The notes: generated by a model not told the origin, from the sequence alone. Shown: positions 26,166-35,263, numbered from the stretch's first letter. The stretch is 64,000 nucleotides of DNA from Bacillus sp. RAR_GA_16 (GCF_020165985.1 NZ_JAIUKZ010000007.1:372001-436000); one strand, 5' to 3'. Numbers and translations: made by a program.

Positions 26166-27291
26166 TTATATCTTTGTTACGGAACAGCGTGTAAGGATTT
26201 CGAGAAATCCGTCTGCTGTTTTTTCGATCTCTTGCAGAGTTGTATCTCTTCCAAGACTAAGGCGAACGAGTTCTCTTGCTTCATCATTTGTTCTTCCCAT
26301 CGCCTTTAATGTTTTTGAAGGTTGCTGCTGACCTATGGTGCAAGCAGATCCAGTTGAGACAGCAATGCCCATTCGGTTTAACTCTAACATCACATGTTGA
26401 CCTTCAATCCCTTTTAATCGAATCCCAATAATGTGGGGGAGTCCCTGTCCCCCTTCGATGATAATATTCGGATGTGCCAAACGGTTCACGAGGTGAGCGC
26501 GTAAGTTTGTGAATTTTTTTTGATTTACATTCATTTGGTTAATTGCTTCCTCTGCAGCAGCTGCAAACGAGAAGATCCCTGGAACATTCACAGTACCAGC
26601 ACGGAATCCTTTTTCATGAACAGTTCCTGGCATAACTGGTTTCCATGAGATTGTAGGAATCGATATAGCAAGCGCCTACGCCTTTTGGTCCATACACTTT
26701 ATGAGAAGAAAGAGATACGGCCGAAAGATTCATTTCAGATACGTCTAAATTGACTTTTCCAAATGCTTGAACAGCATCAGTGTGAAAAAGGATATGGCGT
26801 TTTGCTAGCTCTATACCAATCTTTTTGAGAGGTTGAAGCGTGCCAATTTCGCTATTCCCAAAAGCAAGTGATACTAAAATAGTGTCTTCCCGTATGGCTT
26901 CTAGAATTCGCTCCAAAGACACTAGGCCGTTCTCGTTATATGAGAGATAGGTTACATCGTATCCTGCTTGTTTGAACTGTGAAATAGTATTAAGTACAGA
27001 AGAGTGCTCAGCACCTGCTGTAATGATATGCCCTCTCGGAAATGAGTGAATCATACTTTGAAGTGCTAAAACGTTAGCTTCCGTTCCACCAGAAGTAAAA
27101 TATACTCCATCTGGATGGCCATTTATAAGCGAGGCGATGCAGCGCCGGGCATTTTCTAACAAATGAGTAGCATCAGTTCCAGCGTTATGAGCACTTTCTG
27201 TATTTCCAAAGAACTGTTTAGCAGAATGCGTATAGGCATGTATAGCCGTATCGGACATAGGGGTCGAAGCAGCGTAATCTAAATAAATCAT
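26166..27291 (-). pseudogene. nifS: nifS-type cysteine desulfurase of the nad locus, one frameshift
   Basis: PLP-dependent cysteine desulfurase that supplies sulfur for the NadA iron-sulfur cluster. The first frame (27291 down to about 26660) starts MIYLDYAASTPMSDTAIHAY and includes the PLP lysine in LSSHKVYGPKGVGACYID. The second frame continues PTISWKPVMPGTVHEKGFRA and holds the catalytic-cysteine loop STGSACTIGQQQPSKT to the stop. Removing one base at about 26657-26661 (GAATC on the plus strand) gives YIDPTISWKPVMPG, which aligns with B. subtilis NifS; the repaired protein is about 374 aa. As with hemL and mreB, sequencing error is likely. Confidence 0.9.
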
Positions 27292-27321
27292 ATTTTCTCC
27301 TCATTTTCAGTCTTGTTATTT

Positions 27322-27350
27322 ATTAAAATATATGTAAATATAGGTGTCAA
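27322..27350 (-). promoter_or_regulatory. Predicted nifS-niaR promoter
   Basis: On the minus strand TTGACA (27350-27345), a 17-nt spacer and TTTAAT (27327-27322), about 30 nt upstream of the nifS start. The -35 lies inside the NiaR operator. Confidence 0.65.
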
Positions 27351-27358
27351 GACACATG
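27340..27358. promoter_or_regulatory. Probable NiaR operator
   Basis: Palindrome GTGTCAAGACAC (27344-27355) with flanking ATAG and ATGT in the divergent nifS-nadB gap. Core TGTC-N2-GACA symmetry fits the NiaR/YrxA site as I know it. It overlaps the nifS -35 and would also cover or abut a nadB promoter. Confidence 0.75.
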
Positions 27359-27408
27359 TTAAGTTTTGTGATTATTTTTTGATATTGTTTAGGGAGAGAA
27401 GGGGTTTC

Positions 27409-28959
27409 ATGGAGCGGGTTAGCACCGAAGTATTAGTGATTGGTAGTGGTGTAGCTGGATTGATGGCTGCTGAACTTCTTTCACTGGATAAGAATGTGAC
27501 GATTATCACAAAGTCAACGCTAGGTAATAGCAATTCGAAGCTTGCTCAGGGTGGAATTGCAGCGGTAACGACTAAAGAGGACAGCTGGACCAATCATTTC
27601 TTTGATACGATCCGAGCTGGCGTCTTTCATAATAACGAAGAACTAACAGAGCTGCTCGTTAAAAAAGGCCCAATGCAAGTAAGGCACCTTATTAACTTGG
27701 GGGTGCAGTTTGATAAAAACAGTGATGGAGAATACAAAAGGTGTCAAGAAGGGGCACATAGCCTTTCGCGAATTTTTCATGCTGGTGGTGACGCTACGGG
27801 AAAAGAAATAATTCATACGCTCATGGACCGTGTAAAAAAAAGATGTACCATTCTTGAGGATCATATGGCAATAGATTTCCTTATGGATGAAGAGAAATGT
27901 ACGGGTGTCAAAGTGCTTAATCTAAAAGGAGACATCATTGTAGTGAAGGCGGCATATACGATACTTGCAACAGGGGGAGCTGGGCAGCTTTACCCAGTGA
28001 CTTCAAATGATCCCGCCATTACTGGGGATGGGCTTGCCATGGCTTACCGGGCTGGAGCTACTTTAACCGACCTTGAGTTTATGCAATTTCATCCTACGAT
28101 GTATGCAGGCGATTCTGATCGTTCATTTCTTATTTCTGAAGCGGTTCGCGGTGAGGGTGGGACATTGATCACATCAAATGGGGGACGTCTTATGGAAGGG
28201 AAGCACGAGCAAGGCGACCTTGCGCCAAGAGATATTGTAGCGAGAGCCATTCAAGATGAGAGCTCCCCCGTGTACCTCGATATATCAACCATCTTTCAGT
28301 TTGAAAAAAGATTCCCGACAATTGCGATGCATTGTCAAAAACATGGCGTTGATTTAGCAAAGAGGATGATTCCTGTGAAGCCGGGTGCGCATTTTCTTAT
28401 GGGCGGTGTAATAACGGATCGGTTTGGGCGAACTTCTCTTGATGGGTTATTTGCTCTTGGTGAAGTTGCTCATACAGGCGTGCACGGGGCCAATCGTCTG
28501 GCAAGTAACTCTCTTCTAGAAGGTATTGTTTTTGCGCGGGAAGCAGCTGAGTGGATTTTACACCATCACCGCTCCGTGCCGAGAAGTGAAATAAATGAGC
28601 AAGAAATAAGACTGAAAGAACCATTGGTAAGCATCCCTGAATTAAAAGAAGTAATGGCTCAGTTTGTAGGCATGAACAGAACAAGCACGGGACTCGATTA
28701 TACGATTAAGCTACTCCAACCGGATACGATGAATAATATTAGGAAATTGAATTTTGAGTCGATCGAACGAGCTAACATGGGACTCGTCAGCTGGTTAATG
28801 GCAACTTCCGCTTATTTACGTAAAGAAAGCAGGGGTGCTCATTACCGAGCCGATTTTCCGCTACAGCTACAGGAATGGAAGCAAAAAAGAATACTTAGGA
28901 GGATTCATCAAGATGATTGGGTTAAAAGTCAGAAAAGATCTGGAACAGTTTTTTATTGA
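27409..28959 (+). CDS. nadB: L-aspartate oxidase
   Basis: 516 aa flavoprotein oxidising L-aspartate to iminoaspartate, first step of de novo NAD synthesis. The FAD-binding dinucleotide fold is at the N-terminus (EVLVIGSGVAGLMAAELLS), followed by NSNSKLAQGGIAAV, and the active-site region HTGVHGANRLASNSLLEG (about 355-372). ATG 27409 is chosen: AGGGAGAGAAGGGG precedes it and the N-terminus matches the family; the ORF from 27313 extends across the operator. It overlaps nadC by 47 nt. Confidence 0.95.
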   Translation: MERVSTEVLVIGSGVAGLMAAELLSLDKNVTIITKSTLGNSNSKLAQGGIAAVTTKEDSWTNHFFDTIRAGVFHNNEELTELLVKKGPMQVRHLINLGVQFDKNSDGEYKRCQEGAHSLSRIFHAGGDATGKEIIHTLMDRVKKRCTILEDHMAIDFLMDEEKCTGVKVLNLKGDIIVVKAAYTILATGGAGQLYPVTSNDPAITGDGLAMAYRAGATLTDLEFMQFHPTMYAGDSDRSFLISEAVRGEGGTLITSNGGRLMEGKHEQGDLAPRDIVARAIQDESSPVYLDISTIFQFEKRFPTIAMHCQKHGVDLAKRMIPVKPGAHFLMGGVITDRFGRTSLDGLFALGEVAHTGVHGANRLASNSLLEGIVFAREAAEWILHHHRSVPRSEINEQEIRLKEPLVSIPELKEVMAQFVGMNRTSTGLDYTIKLLQPDTMNNIRKLNFESIERANMGLVSWLMATSAYLRKESRGAHYRADFPLQLQEWKQKRILRRIHQDDWVKSQKRSGTVFY

Positions 28960-29752
28960 AGATATAGGAACTTCGGATTTGTCGAGCGAACTTTTATTTC
29001 CTAACAATGAGAAAGCTGAAGCGGTTGTTATTGCCAAGGAAAGCGGCGTCTTTTGCGGTAAAGAAGTAATTGAAATTGGTTTTCAAATGCTTGATGAAAA
29101 CAGCCAAATTGAAGTTTACGTAACGGATGGTGATGTTGTTCAAAAAGGAGACGTTATTGCTTGTGTAAAAGGGGATATTCGAGCAGTACTGACCGGTGAG
29201 CGCGTTATACTAAATCTTATTCAACGAATGAGTGGTGTGGCTACGATGACAGCTCGTGCGATTGAACTTCTTGATGATTCTTCGATACGTATTTGTGATA
29301 CGCGTAAAACGACTCCAGGGCTTCGCATGTATGAAAAGTATGCAGTGAGGTGCGGAGGGGGAGTTAATCATCGAATGACCCTTGATGGTGGCGTGATGCT
29401 AAAAGATAATCACATCGCACAATTTGGGAGTATTATAAGGGCCGTGTCTCATGTTAGGAGTCGCCTTGGACATATGACAAAAATCGAAGTTGAAACATCA
29501 AATGAAGAAGAAGTTCGTGAAGCTGTAAAGGCTCAAGCTGATGTGATTATGTTCGATAACTGTTCCCCAAAACAAGTAGGAGTGTATGCGAAATTAGTTC
29601 CTGAACCGCTCATCTCAGAAGCTTCCGGAGGCATTACGCTAGATAATCTAGCATCTTTTCGAAAAACAGGAGTTAACATGATTTCGCTAGGTTGTTTAAC
29701 ACATTCTGTTCAAAGTCTTGATATTAGCTTAAGGATGAAAGGGGATTTATAA
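28913..29752 (+). CDS. nadC: Nicotinate-nucleotide pyrophosphorylase (carboxylating)
   Basis: 279 aa quinolinate phosphoribosyltransferase, third step of de novo NAD synthesis. Motifs: [57 protein letters not shown], and the C-terminal [14 protein letters not shown] 28913 follows TTAGGAGG, inside the end of nadB; the overlap indicates tight translational coupling. Confidence 0.96.
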   Translation: MIGLKVRKDLEQFFIEDIGTSDLSSELLFPNNEKAEAVVIAKESGVFCGKEVIEIGFQMLDENSQIEVYVTDGDVVQKGDVIACVKGDIRAVLTGERVILNLIQRMSGVATMTARAIELLDDSSIRICDTRKTTPGLRMYEKYAVRCGGGVNHRMTLDGGVMLKDNHIAQFGSIIRAVSHVRSRLGHMTKIEVETSNEEEVREAVKAQADVIMFDNCSPKQVGVYAKLVPEPLISEASGGITLDNLASFRKTGVNMISLGCLTHSVQSLDISLRMKGDL

Positions 29753-29753
29753 A

Positions 29754-30854
29754 ATGAGCATTTTAAATGCCTTAACGAAGCCTGGACTTCCAGATCGTTA
29801 TCATAAACTCACGGAAGAAGAAATGATCGCAAGGGTAATGGCAATAAAGGTAGAAATGGGAGACCGTTTGTATCTTCCTGCTCACCATTACCAAAAAGAT
29901 GAGGTTGTTCAGTTTGCAGATGATACTGGAGACTCCCTTCAACTTGCACAGTTAGCTGCGCGTAATAAAAAAGCAGAAGCGATCGTGTTTTGTGGTGTTC
30001 ATTTTATGGCTGAGACCGCTGATATTTTAACTGAGGACCATCAAACAGTGATTCTTCCTGATATGCGAGCGGGTTGTTCAATGGCAGATATGGCTGATTT
30101 GCATCAAACAGAGCGTGCCTGGACAAAGCTTCAATCACGCTTTGGTGATACAATTCTTCCTCTAACGTACGTGAATTCAACTGCTGCAATCAAAGCGTTT
30201 GTAGGAAAAAATGGAGGCGCAACAGTAACATCTTCTAATGCAATGGCAATGGTGGACTGGAGTTTTACTCAGAAAGAACGCATCCTATTCTTGCCGGATC
30301 AGCATCTCGGAAGAAATACCGCTTTTGAACTTGGTGTGCCTTTAGAAGCGATGGCCGTATGGGATCCGATTACGGATACGCTAGAGTACGAAGGCGATGA
30401 TGATGCAGTTAAAGTGATATTATGGAAAGGGCATTGCTCGGTACATGAGAAATTTACTGTTGAAAACATAGAAGATGTAAGACAACGCTTTTCAGATATG
30501 AATGTCATCGTTCATCCTGAGTGTAGTTTTGACGTAGTAGAACGCTCGGACTTCTCTGGCTCTACAAAAATGATTATTGAGACAATCGAACAGGCAAAAC
30601 CTGGTTCGAAATGGGCGATTGGAACAGAAATGAATCTGGTTAATCGCATCATCCAGCAACACCCAGATAAAACGATTGTCTCCTTAAATCCGAACATGTG
30701 CCCATGCTTAACGATGAATCGTATCGATTTACCGCATCTCCTTTGGGCACTTGAGGAGATTCAACAAGGAAGGAAAACCAATCGTATAAAAGTAGAGGAA
30801 AAAACAGCTTATTATGCGAATCAAGCGTTGGATCGTATGCTCGTTCGTGCATAG
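29754..30854 (+). CDS. nadA: Quinolinate synthase
   Basis: 366 aa, iron-sulfur enzyme condensing iminoaspartate with dihydroxyacetone phosphate. The three cluster cysteines are visible in [12 protein letters not shown] (about 110), [12 protein letters not shown] (about 230) and [14 protein letters not shown] (about 318-320). It is the long Bacillus-type NadA. The cluster is expected to depend on the NifS encoded divergently nearby. Confidence 0.96.
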   Translation: MSILNALTKPGLPDRYHKLTEEEMIARVMAIKVEMGDRLYLPAHHYQKDEVVQFADDTGDSLQLAQLAARNKKAEAIVFCGVHFMAETADILTEDHQTVILPDMRAGCSMADMADLHQTERAWTKLQSRFGDTILPLTYVNSTAAIKAFVGKNGGATVTSSNAMAMVDWSFTQKERILFLPDQHLGRNTAFELGVPLEAMAVWDPITDTLEYEGDDDAVKVILWKGHCSVHEKFTVENIEDVRQRFSDMNVIVHPECSFDVVERSDFSGSTKMIIETIEQAKPGSKWAIGTEMNLVNRIIQQHPDKTIVSLNPNMCPCLTMNRIDLPHLLWALEEIQQGRKTNRIKVEEKTAYYANQALDRMLVRA

Positions 30855-30892
30855 AAAAAAAGGAATCAGACAATCTGTTTGATTCCTTTTTT
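30855..30892 (+). terminator. Terminator after nadA
   Basis: AAAAAAAGGAATCA / TGATTCCTTTTTT stem with T run, closing nadBCA. The remaining 30893-31040 is AT-rich and presumably contains the safA promoter, not assigned. Confidence 0.85.
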
Positions 30893-31041
30893 GATATTAA
30901 TAACCTCCATGACTCATAGGCACACTCTCTCCTGCATATTAATGTGATGATCTTATCCTTTCAAAAAGGTAGCAATCTGCCCAGTCATGCATACACTGTA
31001 CTGAATTTCATTGTACTGATTACAGGAGGGAGTTTTTTAGG

Positions 31042-32802
31042 TTGAAAATACATGTTGTTCAAAAAGGCGATACGCTATGGAAAATCGCTAAAAAATATGG
31101 GGTTGATTTCGAGCAATTAAAAGCTGTCAATACGCAGCTTAAAAATCCTAATATGATCATGCCAGGTATGAAAGTGAAAGTACCATCCGGTGGCGTTCCG
31201 GTTAAGAAGAAAGAAATGCCGATCAAGGAAATGAAAAAAGAAATGCCAAAGAAAAAAGAAATGCCGATGAAGCCAAAAGAAAAACCATCTATGACAATGC
31301 CGATTAACAATGAGTTAAACATGGGATTAAATATGAACATGAATATGAATATGATGCCTCAGGAAGAAAAACCTAAGAAAGTGAAACCAAAAGAAACAAA
31401 GCCTGAAAAGAAGGTGGAGGAGAAAAAAGCACCGGAGAAAAAACCGGTTGAGAAAGCGAAAAAAGTTGCTGAAAAAAAACCAGTTGAAAAAGCAAATAAA
31501 GCAGAGAATTTATTTTATCCAATGAATGATGAGGAAGTACTCAGTGAGTATGAATCTTCATCAATGGAAATGCCGCCACCGCCGCCAATGAATCAAGGGT
31601 ACCCTAATAACAACGTAGCCGGAGCCATGGGCTATGCGAATAAAGAATATAACGGTGGTTATCCAGGCTACCCAACATCAGTGGGTGGAGCACAAATGGG
31701 TTATCCAAATAACCAAAATGTAGCTGGTGCTTACAACAATCCGAATCAAAATGTAGCTGGAGCGAACATGAACAATTATGGAATGGGCGAAGAAAGTTCT
31801 GAAGTAGCCGGAGCGTATGAAGGCTATGGTCAAAAAGGAAACAGTGGAGTAGCAGGCATGCAGTCATGGGGCAATCCAAACGAGAACGTAGCCGGAGCGT
31901 ATGAAGGTTACGGTCAAAAAGGGAACAGTGGAGTAGCGGGTATGCAATCATGGGGCAATCCAAACGAGAACGTAGCCGGAGCGTATGAAGGTTACGGTCA
32001 AAAAGGAAACAGCGGAGTAGCGGGCATGCAATCATGGGGCAATCCAAACGAGAACGTAGCCGGAGCGTATGAAGGTTACGGTCAAAAAGGAAACAGCGGA
32101 GTAGCGGGCATGCAATCATGGGGCAATCCAAACGAGAACGTAGCCGGAGCGTATGAAGGCTATGGTCAAAAAGGAAACAGCGGAGTAGCGGGCATGCAAT
32201 CATGGGGCAATCCAAACGAGAACGTAGCCGGAGCGTATGAAGGCTATGGTCAAAAAGGGAACAGCGGAGTAGCGGGTATGCAATCGTGGGGCTATCCAAA
32301 TGAGAATGTAGCTGGAGCGTATGAAGGTTACGGTCAAAAAGGGAATAATGGCCCAGGCTCAGTAGCAGGTATGCAATCGTGGGGTTATCCAAATGAGAAT
32401 GTAGCTGGAGCGTATGAAGGTTATGGTCAAAAAGGGAACAGCGGACCGGGAGTAGCGGGTATGCAGTCATGGGGTTATCCAAATGAGAATGTAGCTGGAG
32501 CCTCAATGAATGGGTATGGTAATGGAATGATGCCATACGCTCATAAAGGCAATGAAGAATATCCAGAAGCTGTGATGGGCGCTTATGGCTATCCGAATCA
32601 AAATGTTGGTGGAATGATGATGCCACCAGGCTATCCAAATCAGCCAATGTATCAACAGCATAACTGTGGGTGTGGAGGGAATCAAGTATCTCCATATCAA
32701 CAAATGGCACCATATGCAAACCCTGGCTACGTTCAGGGAGCTAGTAAAGCTCCGATGATGGAATATATGGGAATGGAAAGTAGCTATGCGGAATCACGCT
32801 AG
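31042..32802 (+). CDS. safA: SafA, spore coat morphogenetic LysM protein with expanded repeats
   Basis: 586 aa (B. subtilis SafA is 387 aa). SafA organises the inner coat at the cortex interface and is recruited by SpoVID. N-terminal LysM domain (1-50, VVQKGDTLWKIAKKYGV, MIMPGMKVKVPSGG), then a Lys/Glu/Met/Pro-rich stretch (52-160), then Gly/Tyr/Asn-rich sequence with eight near-identical tandem units of about 28 residues (about 254-480; core VAGAYEGYGQKGNSG and VAGMQSWG), and a C-terminus rich in Tyr, Pro and Gly with CGCGGN. Start TTG 31042 follows GGAGGGAG. It is located directly after nadBCA, as in B. subtilis. Confidence 0.92.
   Translation: MKIHVVQKGDTLWKIAKKYGVDFEQLKAVNTQLKNPNMIMPGMKVKVPSGGVPVKKKEMPIKEMKKEMPKKKEMPMKPKEKPSMTMPINNELNMGLNMNMNMNMMPQEEKPKKVKPKETKPEKKVEEKKAPEKKPVEKAKKVAEKKPVEKANKAENLFYPMNDEEVLSEYESSSMEMPPPPPMNQGYPNNNVAGAMGYANKEYNGGYPGYPTSVGGAQMGYPNNQNVAGAYNNPNQNVAGANMNNYGMGEESSEVAGAYEGYGQKGNSGVAGMQSWGNPNENVAGAYEGYGQKGNSGVAGMQSWGNPNENVAGAYEGYGQKGNSGVAGMQSWGNPNENVAGAYEGYGQKGNSGVAGMQSWGNPNENVAGAYEGYGQKGNSGVAGMQSWGNPNENVAGAYEGYGQKGNSGVAGMQSWGYPNENVAGAYEGYGQKGNNGPGSVAGMQSWGYPNENVAGAYEGYGQKGNSGPGVAGMQSWGYPNENVAGASMNGYGNGMMPYAHKGNEEYPEAVMGAYGYPNQNVGGMMMPPGYPNQPMYQQHNCGCGGNQVSPYQQMAPYANPGYVQGASKAPMMEYMGMESSYAESR
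31803..32495 (+). repeat. Eight tandem 84-bp in-frame repeats within safA
   Basis: Units begin with GTAGC(C/T)GGAGCGTATGAAGG and recur about every 84 bp (28 codons). The last two are lengthened by 9 and 6 bp (NNGPGS, NSGPG). Units 2-6 are almost identical at DNA level, suggesting recent unequal recombination or slippage. The flanking sequence has shorter VAGA-containing precursors. Confidence 0.93.
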
Positions 32803-33691
32803 TAATAGGGAGGGGGCTATCCTAAAAGGGATACGCCCCTTTTTTATCCAAATAGATCCAGTTAATTCACTTGTTTGGAGAGCTATTTCTCACAAAGGCG
32901 AAGCTGTTTTTCTGAAAGCGGCAGAAAGAAAAGAGAACATCCTTAAACAAATTGAAATTTCGTCTGTTGCTTCTTCATTTGTTTCTTATCTTCCTTTCTC
33001 AGATGGCGAATGGATAAAAGAAAGTGGTGGACTGACGTTTGCATGCATGAAAGCCATACAAGGACGAGCGCTTAATTATGCATTTAAGGAAGATCGACTT
33101 CTTGCAGTCGAGAAAATTGCTCATTTTCATGAAGAAGTTCAGGGAACGGTTAGTCATCATATTCCAACGATCGCGCTTATTCAAAAATGGACAAATCGCT
33201 TCGTTCGTTTTAAACATGATATCGCAGCTTCCGTTTTTCCTCCTGAACAGGAAAAGCTTATTTATTTTTATTTGTCAATTGGTGAAAGTGTTGTCTCCCA
33301 CATGAAAGAAGTGGAAGGACTTGAAGAAACTGCTTTACGAGACCGCTACATTGTTCACGGCGACCCTGCACACCATAATTTTATCTTTAGCAGTCATCAA
33401 TTACGCTTGATTGATGGCGATTTGGTTAGTTATGCACCACGAGAATATGATTACTTACAGTTATTAAACCGAATGCTTCCTCACTGTAATTGGACCTTAG
33501 ATGAATGGAGTGAATCGCATATTCCTCCGCTCCGTCAATGTATTGAAACCCCTTTTCTTAGAAAACTTCTTGCCTATCCTGCCGATTTTTACCGGGAATG
33601 GTTAGTGAATCCTAGAGGAAGAAAGGAGCTGTTAGTAAAAACAGAGCAACAGCATGCAAAACGGACTGCATTCGTTCTTAATGTTCTTTAA
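32786..33691 (+). CDS. CotS/YutH-like phosphotransferase-fold protein
   Basis: 301 aa with an aminoglycoside-phosphotransferase fold: N-lobe KGEAVFLKAAERKENILKQI, catalytic loop RYIVHGDPAHHNFIF (about 188-202) and metal-binding LIDGDLVSYAPREYDYL (about 208-224). Unlike the YsxE of this window, the catalytic HGD and IDGD aspartates are kept, so it may be an active kinase; the substrate is unknown. Location next to safA suggests a spore-envelope role. The start is uncertain: ATG 32786 overlaps safA by 17 nt and has a GGAAAG sequence upstream, and no better in-frame start exists before the conserved sequence. A terminator-like hairpin lies inside the first codons. Confidence 0.82.
   Translation: MRNHASNREGAILKGIRPFFIQIDPVNSLVWRAISHKGEAVFLKAAERKENILKQIEISSVASSFVSYLPFSDGEWIKESGGLTFACMKAIQGRALNYAFKEDRLLAVEKIAHFHEEVQGTVSHHIPTIALIQKWTNRFVRFKHDIAASVFPPEQEKLIYFYLSIGESVVSHMKEVEGLEETALRDRYIVHGDPAHHNFIFSSHQLRLIDGDLVSYAPREYDYLQLLNRMLPHCNWTLDEWSESHIPPLRQCIETPFLRKLLAYPADFYREWLVNPRGRKELLVKTEQQHAKRTAFVLNVL
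32811..32845 (+). terminator. Terminator-like hairpin after safA, inside the next ORF
   Basis: GGGG and TATCC pair with GGATA and CCCC around a 2x2 internal loop, then six T. It lies 9 nt past the safA stop but inside the 5' coding part of the kinase-fold ORF. Confidence 0.6.
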
Positions 33692-33734
33692 TTGGTACCA
33701 TTGTTACCTAGAACTAACAGATTAAAAACATAAG

Positions 33735-33763
33735 CCTCCTCACATTCTAAAGGTGAAAGGAGG
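33735..33763 (+). promoter_or_regulatory. Hairpin sequestering the ribosome site of the YhcN-type gene
   Basis: CCTCCTCAC pairs with GGTGAAAGGAGG, where AGGAGG is the Shine-Dalgarno sequence 8 nt before TTG 33772. It may limit translation, or act as the upstream gene's terminator (TTTTAAATTT follows). Confidence 0.45.
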
Positions 33764-33771
33764 TTTTAAAT

Positions 33772-34398
33772 TTGAAAAAAACCATACTAACGCTTTCTAC
33801 GATGATGCTTGCGGGTGGATTAATCGGATGTACGGCTGATAATGAGGCGATGGATACGCGTTATAATGATTCCACACGTCCGATTGGGTATTACACTAGT
33901 GACAATAATAACGGGGACTATCGAGAAGGTCCTGTTACAGACATGGTTGATCGCGATTATGCAAACGGTGTGAAAGACCCAGATAAAAAGCAAATTGATA
34001 AACGTAATGGGATGAATGGACCAGGTTATATGCGAACAGATGATAATTATTCTGGTTATGACAATGAGTTGTCTACACGTCTTGCGAAACGCATCAATAA
34101 GCTTAAAAACGTGGATGACTCTCGTGTTATCGTATACGGAGATCAGATTATGATTGGCGTGGATACGAACGATAAAAATGATGTGGATGTAAAAGATAAA
34201 GTTCGTAGCGAAGTAGCAAAGGTGACGAAGCAGAAAAATATTTCGATTTCTACGGATGAAGATGTATTTGGTCGTATGGGTGATGTGAACAATCGTCTGG
34301 CAGATGGCGATGGTTTTGAAGAGGTTCAGTCAGATGTCAATGCCATTTTAAATGACATTGGAAATGCTGCAAAACGACCTTTTGAAAACAACAAGTAA
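33772..34398 (+). CDS. YhcN/YlaJ-family sporulation lipoprotein
   Basis: 208 aa. Lipoprotein signal peptide with lipobox LIGC (Cys20), followed by an acidic, Asn/Asp-rich region with repeated DNNNGDYR-type turns and a conserved C-terminal domain (about 90-180: LSTRLAKRINKLKNVDDSRV, RSEVAKVTKQKNISISTDED). Family members in B. subtilis are forespore-expressed lipoproteins affecting germination or outgrowth. Start TTG 33772 with AGGAGG upstream. Confidence 0.85.
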   Translation: MKKTILTLSTMMLAGGLIGCTADNEAMDTRYNDSTRPIGYYTSDNNNGDYREGPVTDMVDRDYANGVKDPDKKQIDKRNGMNGPGYMRTDDNYSGYDNELSTRLAKRINKLKNVDDSRVIVYGDQIMIGVDTNDKNDVDVKDKVRSEVAKVTKQKNISISTDEDVFGRMGDVNNRLADGDGFEEVQSDVNAILNDIGNAAKRPFENNK

Positions 34399-34408
34399 TT
34401 AGAGTAAC

Positions 34409-34432
34409 GAGCGGGCTTAAGCCTGCTCGTCT
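34409..34432. repeat. Inverted repeat after the lipoprotein gene
   Basis: ACGAGCGGGCTTAAGCCTGCTCGT is near-palindromic (24 nt, two mismatching positions) without a T run; possibly a weak terminator. Confidence 0.4.
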
Positions 34433-34513
34433 ACATATGCAGAACACTTTTCGATTAAATGATTCTTATGTTACGTTTAATGGAATCAGTACATTTGAAA
34501 GGGGTTCTAAATC

Positions 34514-35263
34514 ATGGCAGGACATTCCAAATGGAAAAATATTCAGCGTAGAAAAAACGCTCAGGATGCAAAACGTGGAAAAGTATTCATGAAGTTAGCT
34601 AAAGAAATTTTTGTCGCTGCAAAGCAAGGAGGTGGCGATCCAGAAACAAATCCTTCATTAAGGCTTGCTATTGATAAGGCAAAATCCTCAAATATGCCGA
34701 ACGATAACATTGATCGTGCGATAAAAAAAGCAACAGGTGATCTTGACGGCGTGCAATACGAAAATGTGATATACGAGGGCTACGGACCAGGAGGAGCAGC
34801 CATTATGGTTCAATTGTTAACTGATAACAAAAATCGTGCTGCGGCTGATGTACGGCATGCTTTTAGTAAAAATAAAGGGAATATGGGTGAAAATGGATGT
34901 GTCTCCTTTTTATTTAATCGGAAAGGTCTCTTAATTGTCGATCGCTCTGAAAACGAACTTGATGGAGAAGAATTAATGCTGCAGGTTATTGAAGCCGGTG
35001 CAGAAGAAATGGAAACGACGCAAGAAGCCTATGAAATTTATACAGACCCACAAGATTTCCGGGATGTTAAACAGCATTTAGAAGCGAAGGGTTTGACATT
35101 CTCATCCGCTGAAATAACGATGATTCCAGAAACGTATACTCCATTAGAAGATAAGGATGGGCTTAGCATGGTAAAGCTCATTGAGCAACTTGAAGATAAT
35201 GATGATGTTCAAGAAGTTTATCATAATGCAGAAATAAATGATGAGGTTTATGAGCAACTGTAA
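34514..35263 (+). CDS. yebC: YebC/PmpR family DNA-binding or translation regulator
   Basis: 249 aa. Starts MAGHSKWKNIQRRKNAQDAK, the invariant family signature, with the three-domain YebC fold (GYGPGGAAIMVQLLTDNKNR at about 90-110). Members act as transcription regulators, and some are reported to relieve ribosome stalling; which applies here is open. GAAAGGGG precedes ATG 34514. Confidence 0.96.
   Translation: MAGHSKWKNIQRRKNAQDAKRGKVFMKLAKEIFVAAKQGGGDPETNPSLRLAIDKAKSSNMPNDNIDRAIKKATGDLDGVQYENVIYEGYGPGGAAIMVQLLTDNKNRAAADVRHAFSKNKGNMGENGCVSFLFNRKGLLIVDRSENELDGEELMLQVIEAGAEEMETTQEAYEIYTDPQDFRDVKQHLEAKGLTFSSAEITMIPETYTPLEDKDGLSMVKLIEQLEDNDDVQEVYHNAEINDEVYEQL

Noticed and set aside
29754-30854. 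Possible NadA fusion or extension
   Set aside because: Length and three cysteine motifs agree with normal Bacillus-type NadA.
31803-32495. Regularly spaced repeats resembling a CRISPR array
   Set aside because: Units are contiguous, translate in frame and have no unique spacers; no cas genes are present.
31604-32719. 371-codon open frame on the minus strand across safA
   Set aside because: It is the antisense shadow of the in-frame 84-bp repeats; its product is a His/Leu/Arg-rich repeat with no ribosome site, and safA is clearly the coding strand.
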